A DNA stretch of 51,740 nucleotides from IMG/VR virus record IMGVR_UViG_3300044940_000294, positions 1 through 51,740 of that record; one strand, written 5' to 3'. Source of the stretch: a virus. The first letter of the stretch is position 1. Every line of letters begins with the position of its first letter. This document shows, piece after piece, positions 1 to 8,159 of the stretch. The position numbers and the translations under genes were made by a program. The notes below the pieces were generated by a model. That model was not told where the DNA came from and ran no database searches. It saw nothing but the letters and a program-made list of their open reading frames with translations.

Positions 1-65
1 GAGAGAAAGAAATCATAAAGTCGCTGGAGTTCGATTAATACAAAAAATAATGGAACATTATCCTT

Positions 66-188
66 ATGAAACTCTTGCGTGTCAAACAAATAGAGGACAA
101 CGAGGGCATGACATTAGTATCTGCGGGCGTAACAGCTAACTACCAAGACATTTTGAATTATGCAGTTTTTGCGTTAATAAAAAACTAG
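66..188 (+). CDS. Small protein of 40 residues, function unknown
   Basis: ATG to TAG, beginning MKLLRVKQIEDNEG and ending in a hydrophobic helix-like stretch (YAVFALIKN). Another frame is open from base 2 to 139 and a third reads EKEIIKSLEFD then stops at 36. I prefer the 36 stop as the end of the upstream gene followed by this ORF, because its composition looks protein-like, but the choice is not certain. It lies between the presumed end of the tape measure gene and the Acb2-like gene, so it could be a small tail protein. No family recognised. Confidence 0.4.
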   Translation: MKLLRVKQIEDNEGMTLVSAGVTANYQDILNYAVFALIKN

Positions 189-192
189 TAAA

Positions 193-242
193 ATATTGAT
201 TTTTTTGATAAAAAACATTACTTTTATCAAAAAAATCAATAT
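193..242 (+). promoter_or_regulatory. Perfect 21-bp hairpin ending in the start codon
   Basis: Arms 193-213 and 222-242 are exact reverse complements around an 8-base loop (AACATTAC). The right arm ends on the A and U of the AUG at 241-243. In RNA this would bury the start codon of the next gene. The A/T-only arms with seven-base T and A runs also resemble a bidirectional terminator, so transcription termination or translational control are both possible. Confidence 0.65.
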
Positions 243-672
243 GATTGACCAAATCAAAGCTCTTAGAGTAACCTTAGATAAAATTATTACTTTGTCTAAA
301 GAGTTACCACCCACCCAACATTTTGCCAATGCTGCTAAACATATAGCAGATGGTCGTTCTTTATTAGGAACTTGTTTAGGAGAATTAGGACAAAATAACC
401 CCTATACACCTGCCAAAAACATTGCAGATATTCCACCACCAACGGACAAAGCCAATGAAGATGAGCAAGGCTTTTCGCTATTGCCTACTTTAGATAAGGT
501 AAACCTACTGCGCGATATGTTGCAAATCAAAATAGAGCAACTAAAAAATTTAGTCAAAACCTGCGACTTAGGCACTATAAATTTTTGTTTGAAACAAGCT
601 ATTTCGCATTTGCATTTAGCAAAGTTTCAACTTGGTTATCACTTAAAAGACTTACGCAATGGAAAGCAGTAA
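241..672 (+). CDS. Acb2/Tad1-like hairpin protein, possible anti-CBASS/Thoeris sponge
   Basis: 143 residues from the ATG at 241; an upstream TTG at 196 lies inside the hairpin and is less likely. Residues 1-50 form a two-helix hairpin with the signature LPPTQHFANAAKHIADG followed by RSLLGTCLGELGQNNPY, then a PPPTDKAN turn. This resembles the Acb2/Tad1 proteins that sequester cyclic nucleotides or cADPR isomers made by host CBASS and Thoeris defences (family match from memory, not searched). Residues 80-140 look like a second copy (KVNLLRDML..., HLHLAKFQLGYHLKDL), so the protein may be an internal tandem of the hairpin. It sits in the tail module, overlapping the next gene by 14 bases. The alternative is a helical virion protein. 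Confidence 0.55.
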   Translation: MIDQIKALRVTLDKIITLSKELPPTQHFANAAKHIADGRSLLGTCLGELGQNNPYTPAKNIADIPPPTDKANEDEQGFSLLPTLDKVNLLRDMLQIKIEQLKNLVKTCDLGTINFCLKQAISHLHLAKFQLGYHLKDLRNGKQ

Positions 673-1111
673 CAACGGACAATACTACATTATTGATGTG
701 GATAACCCTAAAGAACAACTACAATTCCAATTCATACCTTTTGAAATAAAGCACAATTCAAGTGGTAAAAATTCAACGGTAGAAATAGTAGGACGTAGCC
801 ACCCGAAAAGACATTATTTATCAGGGGACGAGGGTTTATCCTTGCAATTAGACTTCCACGCAACAGGCGATGAAATAGGTACAGTTAAGGACAAAGTTTT
901 TTGGTTAGTTGCTTTGAAAGGGAAAGATATCAAACTTATCTACGGTAATTTATACCAAAATATCGTGTGGGTCATTGAAAGACTCGATATTACTTGGAGA
1001 GAACAAGACCTTGAAAGAGGCTTACCACAAATAGCAAGTGTCAATGTTTCATTAGCAATCAACGCACAAAGAAGTATTACTACGGAACAAATAAGAAATA
1101 ACCAATGGTAG
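659..1111 (+). CDS. Baseplate hub/tube-end protein (CIS-tube or gpU-like)
   Basis: 150 residues, rich in beta strands (LQFQFIPFEIKHN, GLSLQLDFHATGDE, WVIERLDITWREQD). The pattern of an N-terminal phrase on field of view of small residues followed by a strand-rich body and a late aromatic strand is that of contractile injection system tube-initiator or P2 gpU proteins, which cap the tail tube at the baseplate. The next gene encodes a LysM-like protein and the next but one a gpD-like hub, the usual neighbours of this family. It overlaps both neighbours by a few bases, indicating translational coupling. Assignment rests on context more than on motifs. Confidence 0.5.
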   Translation: MESSNNGQYYIIDVDNPKEQLQFQFIPFEIKHNSSGKNSTVEIVGRSHPKRHYLSGDEGLSLQLDFHATGDEIGTVKDKVFWLVALKGKDIKLIYGNLYQNIVWVIERLDITWREQDLERGLPQIASVNVSLAINAQRSITTEQIRNNQW

Positions 1112-1422
1112 AACTTAAAGATAATAACCGTTTTGCAGGTGGCACAATCAAAACCTTTGCAGACGGTACTCAAATATTGGTAGCCCCCGATATAGCTACA
1201 CCAATAGCAAAAATCAAAGACTTTAACCTTACTACGGTTAAAGCAAGGCAGGATATTACGGCTATTTCTTACGGGCAATACAACAAAACGGTTAGTGATG
1301 CCTCTAAATATTATTGGTTATTGTGCGAAGCTAACAATATAAAAAAGCCGTGGGAGTTGGAAAATTTAGAAGGGGAGGAATTAGTAGTCCCCGACATTAT
1401 ACAATTTAAACTGAATAGATAA
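1105..1422 (+). CDS. LysM-type tail protein (gpX / T4 gp53-like baseplate wedge)
   Basis: 105 residues. The C-terminal half carries the LysM-like signature: DASKYYWLLCEANNIKKPW followed by LEGEELVVPDI, which corresponds to the alpha-beta peptidoglycan-binding fold found in tail protein X of P2-like phages and in T4 gp53. Such proteins sit at the baseplate next to the hub. The N-terminal half (residues 1-50) is extra. The stop codon TAA shares its last base with the ATG of the next gene. Confidence 0.7.
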   Translation: MVELKDNNRFAGGTIKTFADGTQILVAPDIATPIAKIKDFNLTTVKARQDITAISYGQYNKTVSDASKYYWLLCEANNIKKPWELENLEGEELVVPDIIQFKLNR

Positions 1423-1691
1423 TGGTCGCATTAATATTTATCGTATTCCTTGCATTAACCTTAGGGAGTATTTCATTTTTAGCCCAAGAGATATTTGCAG
1501 ATACGTTGCAAATTGGTTTTTATTGGACTAAATCTGAATACCAAACTTATACAGTAGGGTTTCAGTTAGAACATGGCAAAAATGGGTTGCCTAATGTAGG
1601 TAGCTTTAAGGCTAAAAACTACCGATATTATACGGTTAGTTGGTTATTATTTGTAGGCAAAGCAAGCATAAAAATAAGAATATTTGAGTAA
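1422..1691 (+). CDS. Small protein with N-terminal membrane segment, unknown
   Basis: 89 residues. Residues 2-22 (VALIFIVFLALTLGSISFLA) form a signal anchor or signal peptide. The rest (LQIGFYWTKSEYQTYTVGF...) is strand-like with many aromatics. Start and stop both overlap the neighbours by one base, so it is co-translated with the hub genes. No family recognised. Position suggests a tail accessory protein or a protein acting on the host envelope. Confidence 0.6.
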   Translation: MVALIFIVFLALTLGSISFLAQEIFADTLQIGFYWTKSEYQTYTVGFQLEHGKNGLPNVGSFKAKNYRYYTVSWLLFVGKASIKIRIFE

Positions 1692-2878
1692 TGGCAAGAC
1701 AACCTTTTTATAGCGTATTAGTAGCCAAAGAAAACATTGATTTGGTAGAGAAATACGGCGTTGTTTCATTCACGTATGAGGAGAGCAACGGCAAAGATAA
1801 CTTATTGACTTTGCAGTTGAAAAACCAAAACCTTGAATTGCTTGATGAAAAATGGTTTGTTGAGGGTACGGAACTTACTTTTTTGTTTGGGTACAAAGGA
1901 GAAGAACAGAGTGAGCAGAAACAAGCTATTATAACAACCATAGAGCCGAGATACGGCTTAGATATATCTGTTACGATAAAAGCAACGGATAAGGGTAATT
2001 ACCTAAAAAAAGCTAATAATAACAAGGTTTGGAACGGGACAGCAACGGAAATAGCTAAGCAAATAGCAGGGCAGTATGATTTAGAGTTTGTTGGAGAAAT
2101 GACCACCAAAAAGTATGAAGAATACAGCCAAGGCAATTTGACAGATTTTGACTTTTTAAAAAAGTTAGCCACTGAAAATAATTTGCACTTTCACGTTTCC
2201 AACAACCAACTCTTTTTTAGAAAACGACAATTAGGGGCTAATTCAACAATTACCTATACATATAGGAACGGAAATGGGAAGCTAAAATCATTTGTGCCTA
2301 AAAGTAAGGGATTGCAAGACAACGGGTTAGGTGCAGGTGCTACATTTACAGCAATCAATCCTGACACCAATAAGGCAGAAACCGTAAAAGTTGATGGTAA
2401 TAAGGTAGATAATAACACCGCATTAGGTAATGTAAACAATTATTTTGACTTAAACGGTACTTTCAAGAACAAGGATAAAAACGAAACGACAAAGCAAGTA
2501 GTTGTACCTACGACTAATGACACCAATACGACTAAAAATAATTTGTCTAATAAGGTAGCTAATCAGCAGCTTTCCAACATGGAGGCAAGCATTAGTTTAG
2601 AAGGGGAGCCACAACTAAAAGAGGGCATGATTATTACGATTGCAGGGGTGGCTCAAAAACACGCAGGTAATTACTACGTGGAAACCGTAAGGCATACAAT
2701 TAGTAGCGGAGGATTTGAAACTACTGCAGAACTCAAAAAGAACGCAACTTTGAAACCAACTACTAACAATAGTAGTACCACAGGAACGGACAAAAATACA
2801 AGTACAGGAGGCAAAGAAGTGGCAGACAAAAAGTTAGTTAAAAATGTAAATTACAATAATGAGGGCAAAAAGGTATGA
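1691..2878 (+). CDS. Baseplate hub protein, gpD / T4 gp27-like
   Basis: 395 residues. The N-terminal part is strand-rich (FYSVLVAKENIDLVEKYGVV), followed by GTATEIAKQIAGQYDLEF and LTDFDFLKKLATENNLHFHV, the typical phrases of Phage_GPD / late control D proteins, whose ring links the tail tube to the central spike. The C-terminal 60 residues are Asn/Thr/Lys-rich and probably disordered. It overlaps the spike gene by four bases (ATGA). Length and gene order (hub then spike then gp25) agree with P2- and Mu-like baseplates. Confidence 0.8.
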   Translation: MARQPFYSVLVAKENIDLVEKYGVVSFTYEESNGKDNLLTLQLKNQNLELLDEKWFVEGTELTFLFGYKGEEQSEQKQAIITTIEPRYGLDISVTIKATDKGNYLKKANNNKVWNGTATEIAKQIAGQYDLEFVGEMTTKKYEEYSQGNLTDFDFLKKLATENNLHFHVSNNQLFFRKRQLGANSTITYTYRNGNGKLKSFVPKSKGLQDNGLGAGATFTAINPDTNKAETVKVDGNKVDNNTALGNVNNYFDLNGTFKNKDKNETTKQVVVPTTNDTNTTKNNLSNKVANQQLSNMEASISLEGEPQLKEGMIITIAGVAQKHAGNYYVETVRHTISSGGFETTAELKKNATLKPTTNNSSTTGTDKNTSTGGKEVADKKLVKNVNYNNEGKKV

Positions 2879-3435
2879 CGGAAAGAGAATTGATAGAACA
2901 TTTACGGAACGGACTTTTGGAAAAGGCAGGGCTTTATTATTCACATTACACAGCAAAGGTGCTTGACAACAACGACCCTCAAAAGAGGGGTAGAATAAAG
3001 GTTGATTGTCCTACGATTTACAAGACCCCACCTAATAAGTGGATTTCCCAACGCAATAGCTTTGCTGGCAAAGGCATAGGATTTTTTGCAGTGCCTAATG
3101 TTGGTGATACGGTTGAATTGACATTTAGGAATGGTGATGTCAATTATCCTTTGTGGGAGTACAAAAGTTGGATTGAGGGCGAAGAAATTACAGAGGCAAC
3201 GGAAAACTACCCTGATTTAATAGTCATCAAAAAGGGTAATGTAGTCATAGAGTTGGACAGCAAAGAAGATAAGTTTTTGATTAGGGCAGGGTCGTACTCC
3301 TTGAATGATTTTATCAAGGAATTAATGCAAGCGTTGGTGAATGTCAAAACGGCTACCATGTTGGGACCGCAACCGTTTTTAAATTTGCCTGAATTTCAAG
3401 TAGTCAAACAAAAGATAGAACAAATTTTAAAATAA
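2875..3435 (+). CDS. Baseplate central spike protein, gpV / gp5 OB-fold
   Basis: 186 residues. Residues 17-100 match the Phage_base_V OB-fold: YTAKVLDNNDPQKRGRIKV, then GIGFFAVPNVGDTVELTF and GDVNYPLWEYKSW. The following strands (VVIELDSKEDKFLIRAG) would start the beta-helix needle, which is short here; no lysozyme domain is present. A helical C-terminal tail follows. Trimeric spikes of this kind puncture the outer membrane. Starts inside the hub stop codon. Confidence 0.82.
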   Translation: MTERELIEHLRNGLLEKAGLYYSHYTAKVLDNNDPQKRGRIKVDCPTIYKTPPNKWISQRNSFAGKGIGFFAVPNVGDTVELTFRNGDVNYPLWEYKSWIEGEEITEATENYPDLIVIKKGNVVIELDSKEDKFLIRAGSYSLNDFIKELMQALVNVKTATMLGPQPFLNLPEFQVVKQKIEQILK

Positions 3436-3439
3436 AAAT

Positions 3440-3679
3440 ATGCCATTAGATCCATTAATTTTAGGTATAAACCTAACAAATGCAAGGGTAAACGCCTATT
3501 ATCAACAGACCTCTGTTCCGCTTACCCCCGAACAGTACAATGTCATTCAATCAACAGCCTTTGCAGAGGCAAATGCTATTTATGCGTGGATTTTGACCGC
3601 GACGGTAAATTCTATTGTAACAGCAACTATTACAGCACCGCCAAATGTATCAGGAACAGCCGTAGGCGTAATCACATAA
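3440..3679 (+). CDS. Small tail-module protein, unknown
   Basis: 79 residues (MPLDPLILGINLTNARVNAY...). The second half is Thr/Ala/Val-rich (TATVNSIVTATITAPPNVSG). Four bases after the spike gene and four before the gp25-like gene, so surely in the same operon. A PAAR tip would be expected near here, but the His/Cys pattern of PAAR is missing, so I do not assign that function. Confidence 0.6.
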   Translation: MPLDPLILGINLTNARVNAYYQQTSVPLTPEQYNVIQSTAFAEANAIYAWILTATVNSIVTATITAPPNVSGTAVGVIT

Positions 3680-3683
3680 GACT

Positions 3684-4064
3684 ATGATAGACATTTTAGG
3701 AACAAATTTAGCATTCCCTTTGGTGCTTGATGACAAAGGAGAATTGGAATTGGTAAGTGGTGCAGAAGGCATCAAGCAAGACATTATAGACATCTTGACC
3801 ACTAAATTAGGAACACGACCCTTTTTAGGACAATATGGTTCACGCATACATGAATTGCGAAACATTTTGAACGCAAATATTTTACGTTCAATAGCGACCT
3901 CGTATATTTACGAGGCTTTGCTACAAGAAAAACGCATACGGTTTAATAGTGTGGAGATAGAACAGCAAGATAGTAGGTTTTCGGCAGTTGTCTATTACAC
4001 CATTATAGCAAGTACCAAGACGGACAGCGTAATTGTTCCGTTTTACAACGAAATACCTGCGTAG
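3684..4064 (+). CDS. Baseplate wedge protein, gp25 / gpW-like
   Basis: 126 residues. Shows the gp25-like signature: a leading LVLDDKGELELVSGAEGIKQ, then ILTTKLGTRPFLGQYGSRIH with the conserved R-P-F-L-x-x-YGS turn, then helices and a strand-rich end (VYYTIIASTKTDSVIVPF). gp25 joins wedges to the hub and sheath in contractile tails. Last gene of the module, followed by a terminator at 4188-4221. Confidence 0.85.
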   Translation: MIDILGTNLAFPLVLDDKGELELVSGAEGIKQDIIDILTTKLGTRPFLGQYGSRIHELRNILNANILRSIATSYIYEALLQEKRIRFNSVEIEQQDSRFSAVVYYTIIASTKTDSVIVPFYNEIPA

Positions 4065-4070
4065 TACATT

Positions 4071-4290
4071 TTGTTGCAAATTTGTAACATTATGCGTTTT
4101 AAACCTACTTAAGTAATTAGTAATCAAATAATTAGAAAATACTGTTACATTTTCACGAACAATGTAAGATTATTATTCAGTACCTCAAAAAAGCCTTTAT
4201 ATTGTTAAATAAAGGCTTTTTACATTTAAAATACCTTTAAATGCTTGCTTTTTTTTGTTGCAAATTGCTACTTTGTTACAAATTTGTAGC
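4071..4290. repeat. Three related 18-bp repeats flanking the integrase terminator
   Basis: TTGTTGCAAATTTGTAAC (4071-4088), TTGTTGCAAATTGCTAC (4255-4271) and TTGTTACAAATTTGTAGC (4273-4290). The last two together form an inverted repeat TTGCTAC/GTAGCAA ending at the integrase start codon. Likely binding sites for integrase arms, an excision factor or a repressor of int; possibly part of attP. Confidence 0.5.
4188..4221. terminator. Intrinsic terminator, baseplate operon
   Basis: A perfect 13-bp stem (4188-4200 with 4209-4221, core AAGCCTTTAT) around an eight-base loop, with A and T runs on both sides so it can work in both directions. It separates the baseplate genes from int. Confidence 0.85.
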
Positions 4291-4295
4291 AAATA

Positions 4296-5411
4296 ATGAG
4301 TACAAAAACAATCACGATTAGAGAACGTAAAGGCAAAAAAGGAGTAACCCTTGTATTGGATATTTACGAAGATGGGCAAAGGTATTTTGAAACTTTGAAA
4401 GATGACCAAGGACAAACCTTGAAAATCTTTGAAAACCCTAAAAGTACAGAAGAACGGCAACATAATAAACTTATCCGCCAATATGCACAAACTATTAAAG
4501 CCAAAAGAGAGGCAGAACTCTTGACAGGCAATTACAGTGTAAAGGCAAAGGAGAACTTCAATAAGGCAGACTTTTTGGCTTTTATTTTGTTGGTGGCAGA
4601 ACAGAAAAACAGTAAGGAACTCTACCATCAATTACATATTTTCCTCAAAAAAAGGCAACCTATTATTACTTTTCAAGACATCAATAAGGTAGAGTTCTTA
4701 GAAAAGGTTAAAAGTTGGCTATTAGCCGACTTAAAACAGAGTAGTGCAAAGACTTATTACAACTTGCTTTGCCACGTATTAAGAATAGCACACAAAAAAG
4801 GCATTATCAACACCAATAACATAGAGAAAGTAGAGAGCATAAAAAGCCCTCCAAAGGTGTTAAAGTATTTGGAATTAGATGAACTAAAGCAACTTTTTAG
4901 CACACCACCGCCCAAATCAAAGTATGATGTAAAGACAATTTGCTTGTTTGCTTTTTATACCTTGTTGCGTGTATCGGATATTTACAGCCTTAAATGGAAA
5001 AATATTGTTAAGATAGGTGGTAGTTGGTACATTCAAAAGAACATTCAGAAAATCCAATCTGAAAAAATTATAGCCTTGAACGAACAAGCTGTTAGTTTAT
5101 TACCCGAAAGAGGGCAAGATGATGATTATGTATTTAATCTATTTCAACACAAGTTTAAAAAAGTACATAACTTTGGCATTACGATGGATGGACTAATTCG
5201 TAAGTGGGCTAAAAGTGCAGGGCTTACGAAAAAGGTAAGTATGCACACTTTTCGGCATAGTGGGGCTACGGCAATGGTTACGGCAGGTGTGGACATTTAC
5301 ACTATAAGCAAACAACTCACGCATAGTTCTATTGCGACTTCGCAAATCTACGCACAAGTTGTTCTGGATAAACAGAAAGAGGCGGCCAACAAAATGCCAA
5401 AGGTTTTTTAA
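4296..5411 (+). CDS. int: Tyrosine integrase
   Basis: 371 residues, the usual length. An N-terminal arm-binding region (1-95), a SAM-like core-binding domain (about 95-185) and a C-terminal catalytic domain. Catalytic residues are visible: Arg225 in [12 protein letters not shown], His317-x-x-Arg320 in [12 protein letters not shown], His343 in [10 protein letters not shown] and the nucleophile Tyr352 in SQIYAQ. This mediates site-specific integration into the host chromosome, making the phage temperate. The start is fixed by the repeat cluster immediately upstream. Its end overlaps that of thyA tail to tail by four bases. Confidence 0.92.
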   Translation: MSTKTITIRERKGKKGVTLVLDIYEDGQRYFETLKDDQGQTLKIFENPKSTEERQHNKLIRQYAQTIKAKREAELLTGNYSVKAKENFNKADFLAFILLVAEQKNSKELYHQLHIFLKKRQPIITFQDINKVEFLEKVKSWLLADLKQSSAKTYYNLLCHVLRIAHKKGIINTNNIEKVESIKSPPKVLKYLELDELKQLFSTPPPKSKYDVKTICLFAFYTLLRVSDIYSLKWKNIVKIGGSWYIQKNIQKIQSEKIIALNEQAVSLLPERGQDDDYVFNLFQHKFKKVHNFGITMDGLIRKWAKSAGLTKKVSMHTFRHSGATAMVTAGVDIYTISKQLTHSSIATSQIYAQVVLDKQKEAANKMPKVF

Positions 5412-6202
5412 ACAGCTACTTTTGCTTTAATAGCGGGGTGTGGTCCGTAATTCAAAAACTGAATGTCCTCGTAAGTAAAGGCGAAAATGTCTTTTACTGC
5501 GGGGTTCAGTTGTAATGTAGGCAATGGCTTTGGCTCTCTACTTAACTGCAAATGAGCTTGTTCTAAGTGGTTCAAGTATAAATGAGCATCTCCCAACGTA
5601 TGCACAAATTCGCCAACTTGTAAGCTACAAACCTGTGCTACCATGTGGGTAAGCAAGGCGTAACTTGCTATGTTAAAGGGTACACCCAAAAATACATCTG
5701 CACTTCGTTGGTACAGCATACAAGACAATTTGCCTTCTGCCACGTAGAATTGGAACAAGACATGACACGGGGGCAAAGCCATTGTATTGATGTCTGCCAC
5801 ATTCCACGCTGACACTATCAAACGTCTTGAATCGGGGTTGCTTTTGATTTGGTTAATGACTTGACTAATCTGGTCTATGCTTTGTCCGTTAGGTGTTTCC
5901 CAACTCCGCCACTGATAACCGTACACTTTGCCCAAGTTGCCGTTTGCGTCTGCCCACTTGTCCCAAATAGAAACACCGTTGTCTTTCAAGTATTTAATAT
6001 TGGTTTCACCTTGCAAGAACCAAAGCAACTCGTGAACAATAGATTTAGTATGCAGCTTTTTTGTAGTAACCAACGGAAACCCTTGAGCCAAGTCAAAACG
6101 CATTTGGTAGCCAAAAATGCTTTTTGTGCCTGTGCCTGTACGGTCTGTTTTGGGTACTCCTTCATTTAATATTTTTTGGAGTAATTCGTGGTATTGGTGC
6201 AT
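5408..6202 (-). CDS. thyA: Thymidylate synthase
   Basis: 264 residues, the same length as E. coli ThyA. Contains the catalytic Cys146 in [14 protein letters not shown], the dUMP-binding [13 protein letters not shown] (126-138), the [19 protein letters not shown] stretch and [12 protein letters not shown]. Makes dTMP from dUMP with methylene-tetrahydrofolate. In phages it raises dTTP supply for an AT-rich genome. Nothing in the active site suggests the dUMP-hydroxymethylase variant used for base hypermodification. Convergent with int. Confidence 0.93.
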   Translation of the reverse strand: MHQYHELLQKILNEGVPKTDRTGTGTKSIFGYQMRFDLAQGFPLVTTKKLHTKSIVHELLWFLQGETNIKYLKDNGVSIWDKWADANGNLGKVYGYQWRSWETPNGQSIDQISQVINQIKSNPDSRRLIVSAWNVADINTMALPPCHVLFQFYVAEGKLSCMLYQRSADVFLGVPFNIASYALLTHMVAQVCSLQVGEFVHTLGDAHLYLNHLEQAHLQLSREPKPLPTLQLNPAVKDIFAFTYEDIQFLNYGPHPAIKAKVAV

Positions 6203-6272
6203 AAATTTATTTTATTGACAATATAAAAAGTACGAAAAAACTTTCGCAAATAGAAGCCCGAACCGCTAACAA

Positions 6273-6476
6273 TTATTTTTCCCCAAAACTCAAAAACTCT
6301 ATTACAGACATCCCAAAAATGTCTGCAATCTTGTAAAGGTTAGCCACACTGAAAGAGACCAATCCCGCCTCCCAATTACCGTAAGTATTGGTAGATACTT
6401 TCAGTTTTTCAGATACTTCCTTTTGTGACATCTTTCGCATCGCCCTAAGAACCCTTAGTTTTTCGTGTACTTTCAT
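6273..6476 (-). CDS. Cro/CI-family helix-turn-helix regulator, 67 residues
   Basis: A stand-alone HTH_3 domain: RVLRAMRKMSQKEVSEKLKV, then STNTYGNWEAGL recognition helix and the closing NLYKIADIFGMSVIEFL. Small Cro-like DNA-binding protein, candidate regulator of the dispersed operators in this genome. Lies downstream of the SSB operon, beyond a hairpin, and before thyA. Confidence 0.8.
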   Translation of the reverse strand: MKVHEKLRVLRAMRKMSQKEVSEKLKVSTNTYGNWEAGLVSFSVANLYKIADIFGMSVIEFLSFGEK

Positions 6477-6526
6477 ACGTCTTTAAAATTTTTTTAGTGT
6501 ACCTATGTGCTTGCATATACGTAGCA

Positions 6527-6552
6527 ATAAGGCGTAATTGCTTACGCCTTAT
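6527..6552. terminator. Hairpin after the SSB operon
   Basis: 11-bp perfect stem ATAAGGCGTAA / TTACGCCTTAT with a TTGC loop. The side facing the minus-strand transcript lacks a clear T run, so termination strength is uncertain. Confidence 0.6.
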
Positions 6553-6568
6553 ATTTTATATTTTAGTT

Positions 6569-7027
6569 TTAGAAAGGTAAATCCTCGTCTGCTATTGGTG
6601 GCGGTGTATCATTGGCAGGAGCATTGTTCGTTATATTACCATAAGATTTATCCTTTGCCATTGGCGGTTCTGTAGGCGGAGGCACATGATTACCACCACC
6701 TTCGGGTCTATTCAACATTTTCATTTCATCTACAACAACTTCTGTTATGTACTTTGTCGTGCCGTCTTGTGCCTGATACGACCTTGTTTGTAGTTTGCCT
6801 TCTATATATATCAAAGACCCTTTTTTAAGGTATTTTTCAGCCACTTCTGCCAAGCCCCGCCAAATCACAATATTATGCCATTCGGTTTTGTCTTGCACAT
6901 TTCCTTCTTTGTCTTTGTATCTCTCATTAGTGGCTATAGAGAAAGTAGCTACAGGAATACCTGCCTCTGTTCTACGGACAACAGGGTCTTTGCCCAAATA
7001 TCCCATTAATATTACTTTGTTTACCAT
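6569..7027 (-). CDS. ssb: Single-stranded DNA-binding protein
   Basis: 152 residues. OB fold in residues 1-110 (MVNKVILMGYLGKDP, TEWHNIVIWRGLAEVAEKYL, GSLIYIEGKLQTRSY), a proline/asparagine-rich linker and the acidic partner-binding tip DEDLPF at the C-terminus. Coats ssDNA during phage replication and recombination. It is the last gene of a separate transcript with its own operator-promoter at 7051-7087; the Sak4-like gene just upstream is its known functional partner in other phages. Confidence 0.95.
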   Translation of the reverse strand: MVNKVILMGYLGKDPVVRRTEAGIPVATFSIATNERYKDKEGNVQDKTEWHNIVIWRGLAEVAEKYLKKGSLIYIEGKLQTRSYQAQDGTTKYITEVVVDEMKMLNRPEGGGNHVPPPTEPPMAKDKSYGNITNNAPANDTPPPIADEDLPF

Positions 7028-7050
7028 TGTGTATATTGTTTAATAATTTG

Positions 7051-7087
7051 TAAAGGTATTAACTTTATTTGATATTTAAAAATAAAG
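7051..7087 (-). promoter_or_regulatory. Operator-promoter element for ssb
   Basis: Half-sites at 7063-7070 (CTTTATTT) and 7080-7087 (AAATAAAG) form the dispersed inverted repeat. Read on the minus strand it is followed by TACCTTTAC as a near -7 box (7051-7058) shortly before the ssb start. Confidence 0.6.
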
Positions 7088-7130
7088 ATAAAATATTAAT
7101 AAAATTAATATTCTATCTCGTACTGTTAAA

Positions 7131-8159
7131 TCAAACAATAACAGCTCTTTGTTGGGCTGCAATAGCCTCGTTAATACTTTGTAGTTGTGATTCAGTCAAA
7201 ATGTAACGTGGCAATGACTTTTTCACGACTTCCACCTTACCTTGTTCAATAAAACTTTTCATGTTTATTAAAGTTTCATTACTCATTGGTGTGCGCATAT
7301 CTTCAAATTTTCTGTTGTAAACAGCCAAAACTTCTGCTGTTTTACAGCTGTCGTTTATGTTTTTCCAAACACTTGCCAACTCATTGTGGTTTGTTGCAAG
7401 ATTTAGCTCGTTAATAGCTACCTCAATAGGATTTTGCCCTTTGTTAGCCCAATCAACAAGCATCTTGCCAACCTCTTCGGTCAAAAGAAACCCATCTTGT
7501 CCATCAAATAAACCACTACGGTCTTTTGAGGCTTTCGCAATATGGTTTTCCAAGTAAATTTCAAAGTTTATAGTTAGTTCGTATTCGTACCCCTCCCTTG
7601 TAATCTCTTTTGTCCCTACTTTTTGTGGTTTACTTTTCCCTGTGTTTTCATCTTTTATTAGTTCATAATCCTGCTTACGCCTTGACGTCGTAATGACGTG
7701 GCATTTAGATTGCAAGATTTTTTGAATAAATTTATTGTGTCTTGGCGTAACTTTCGCCCAAGCCGTATAAGAGTTTTTACCAGCCTCTTTTTCAGCTTGT
7801 TCTTTGTGTATCTCTAATACACCGCCTTCGCCCTCCCATTCATGAGATATGCTGTCTATTATAATGACCTCCATTCCTGCGTCTTCACACACCTTAATAG
7901 CCTGTATATACCTTTCAGGCGTAAAAGGTGGTTGTAAACAGAGAACTTTGTAATCTCCTAATTTTTCGCAGTACAACGCCGCACTTTCGTTTTCTGTATC
8001 TATTACTGCAATCTTGTCCCAATCATTGCAGATACCATTTGCAACTCGCAAAGCCGAATAGGTTTTTCCAAACCCTGAAGCCCCAGATATTCCTATCCGT
8101 AGCTTAACTTGCTTCCTCGCTTCGGTTGCTTTTTTTAAAATTAATCCGTTGTTACTCAT
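7131..8159 (-). CDS. RecA-fold ATPase, Sak4-like recombination protein
   Basis: 342 residues. Walker A GASGFGKT at 26-33, acidic VIDTEN at 52-57, Walker B VIIIDS at 98-103, and the following SHEWEGEGG resembling the AAA_24 / Sak4 family. These phage RecA paralogs promote single-strand annealing or exchange together with SSB. C-terminal 100 residues are helical and may bind a partner. Overlaps the upstream gene by 8 bases, so they are co-translated. Confidence 0.75.
   Translation of the reverse strand: MSNNGLILKKATEARKQVKLRIGISGASGFGKTYSALRVANGICNDWDKIAVIDTENESAALYCEKLGDYKVLCLQPPFTPERYIQAIKVCEDAGMEVIIIDSISHEWEGEGGVLEIHKEQAEKEAGKNSYTAWAKVTPRHNKFIQKILQSKCHVITTSRRKQDYELIKDENTGKSKPQKVGTKEITREGYEYELTINFEIYLENHIAKASKDRSGLFDGQDGFLLTEEVGKMLVDWANKGQNPIEVAINELNLATNHNELASVWKNINDSCKTAEVLAVYNRKFEDMRTPMSNETLINMKSFIEQGKVEVVKKSLPRYILTESQLQSINEAIAAQQRAVIV

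Noticed and set aside
3440-3679. PAAR spike-tip protein
   Set aside because: The needed Pro-Ala-Ala-Arg-like turns and His/Cys metal site are absent.
5408-6202. dUMP hydroxymethylase for base hypermodification
   Set aside because: The sequence is a standard ThyA with its usual length and active site; no hypermodification genes adjoin it.
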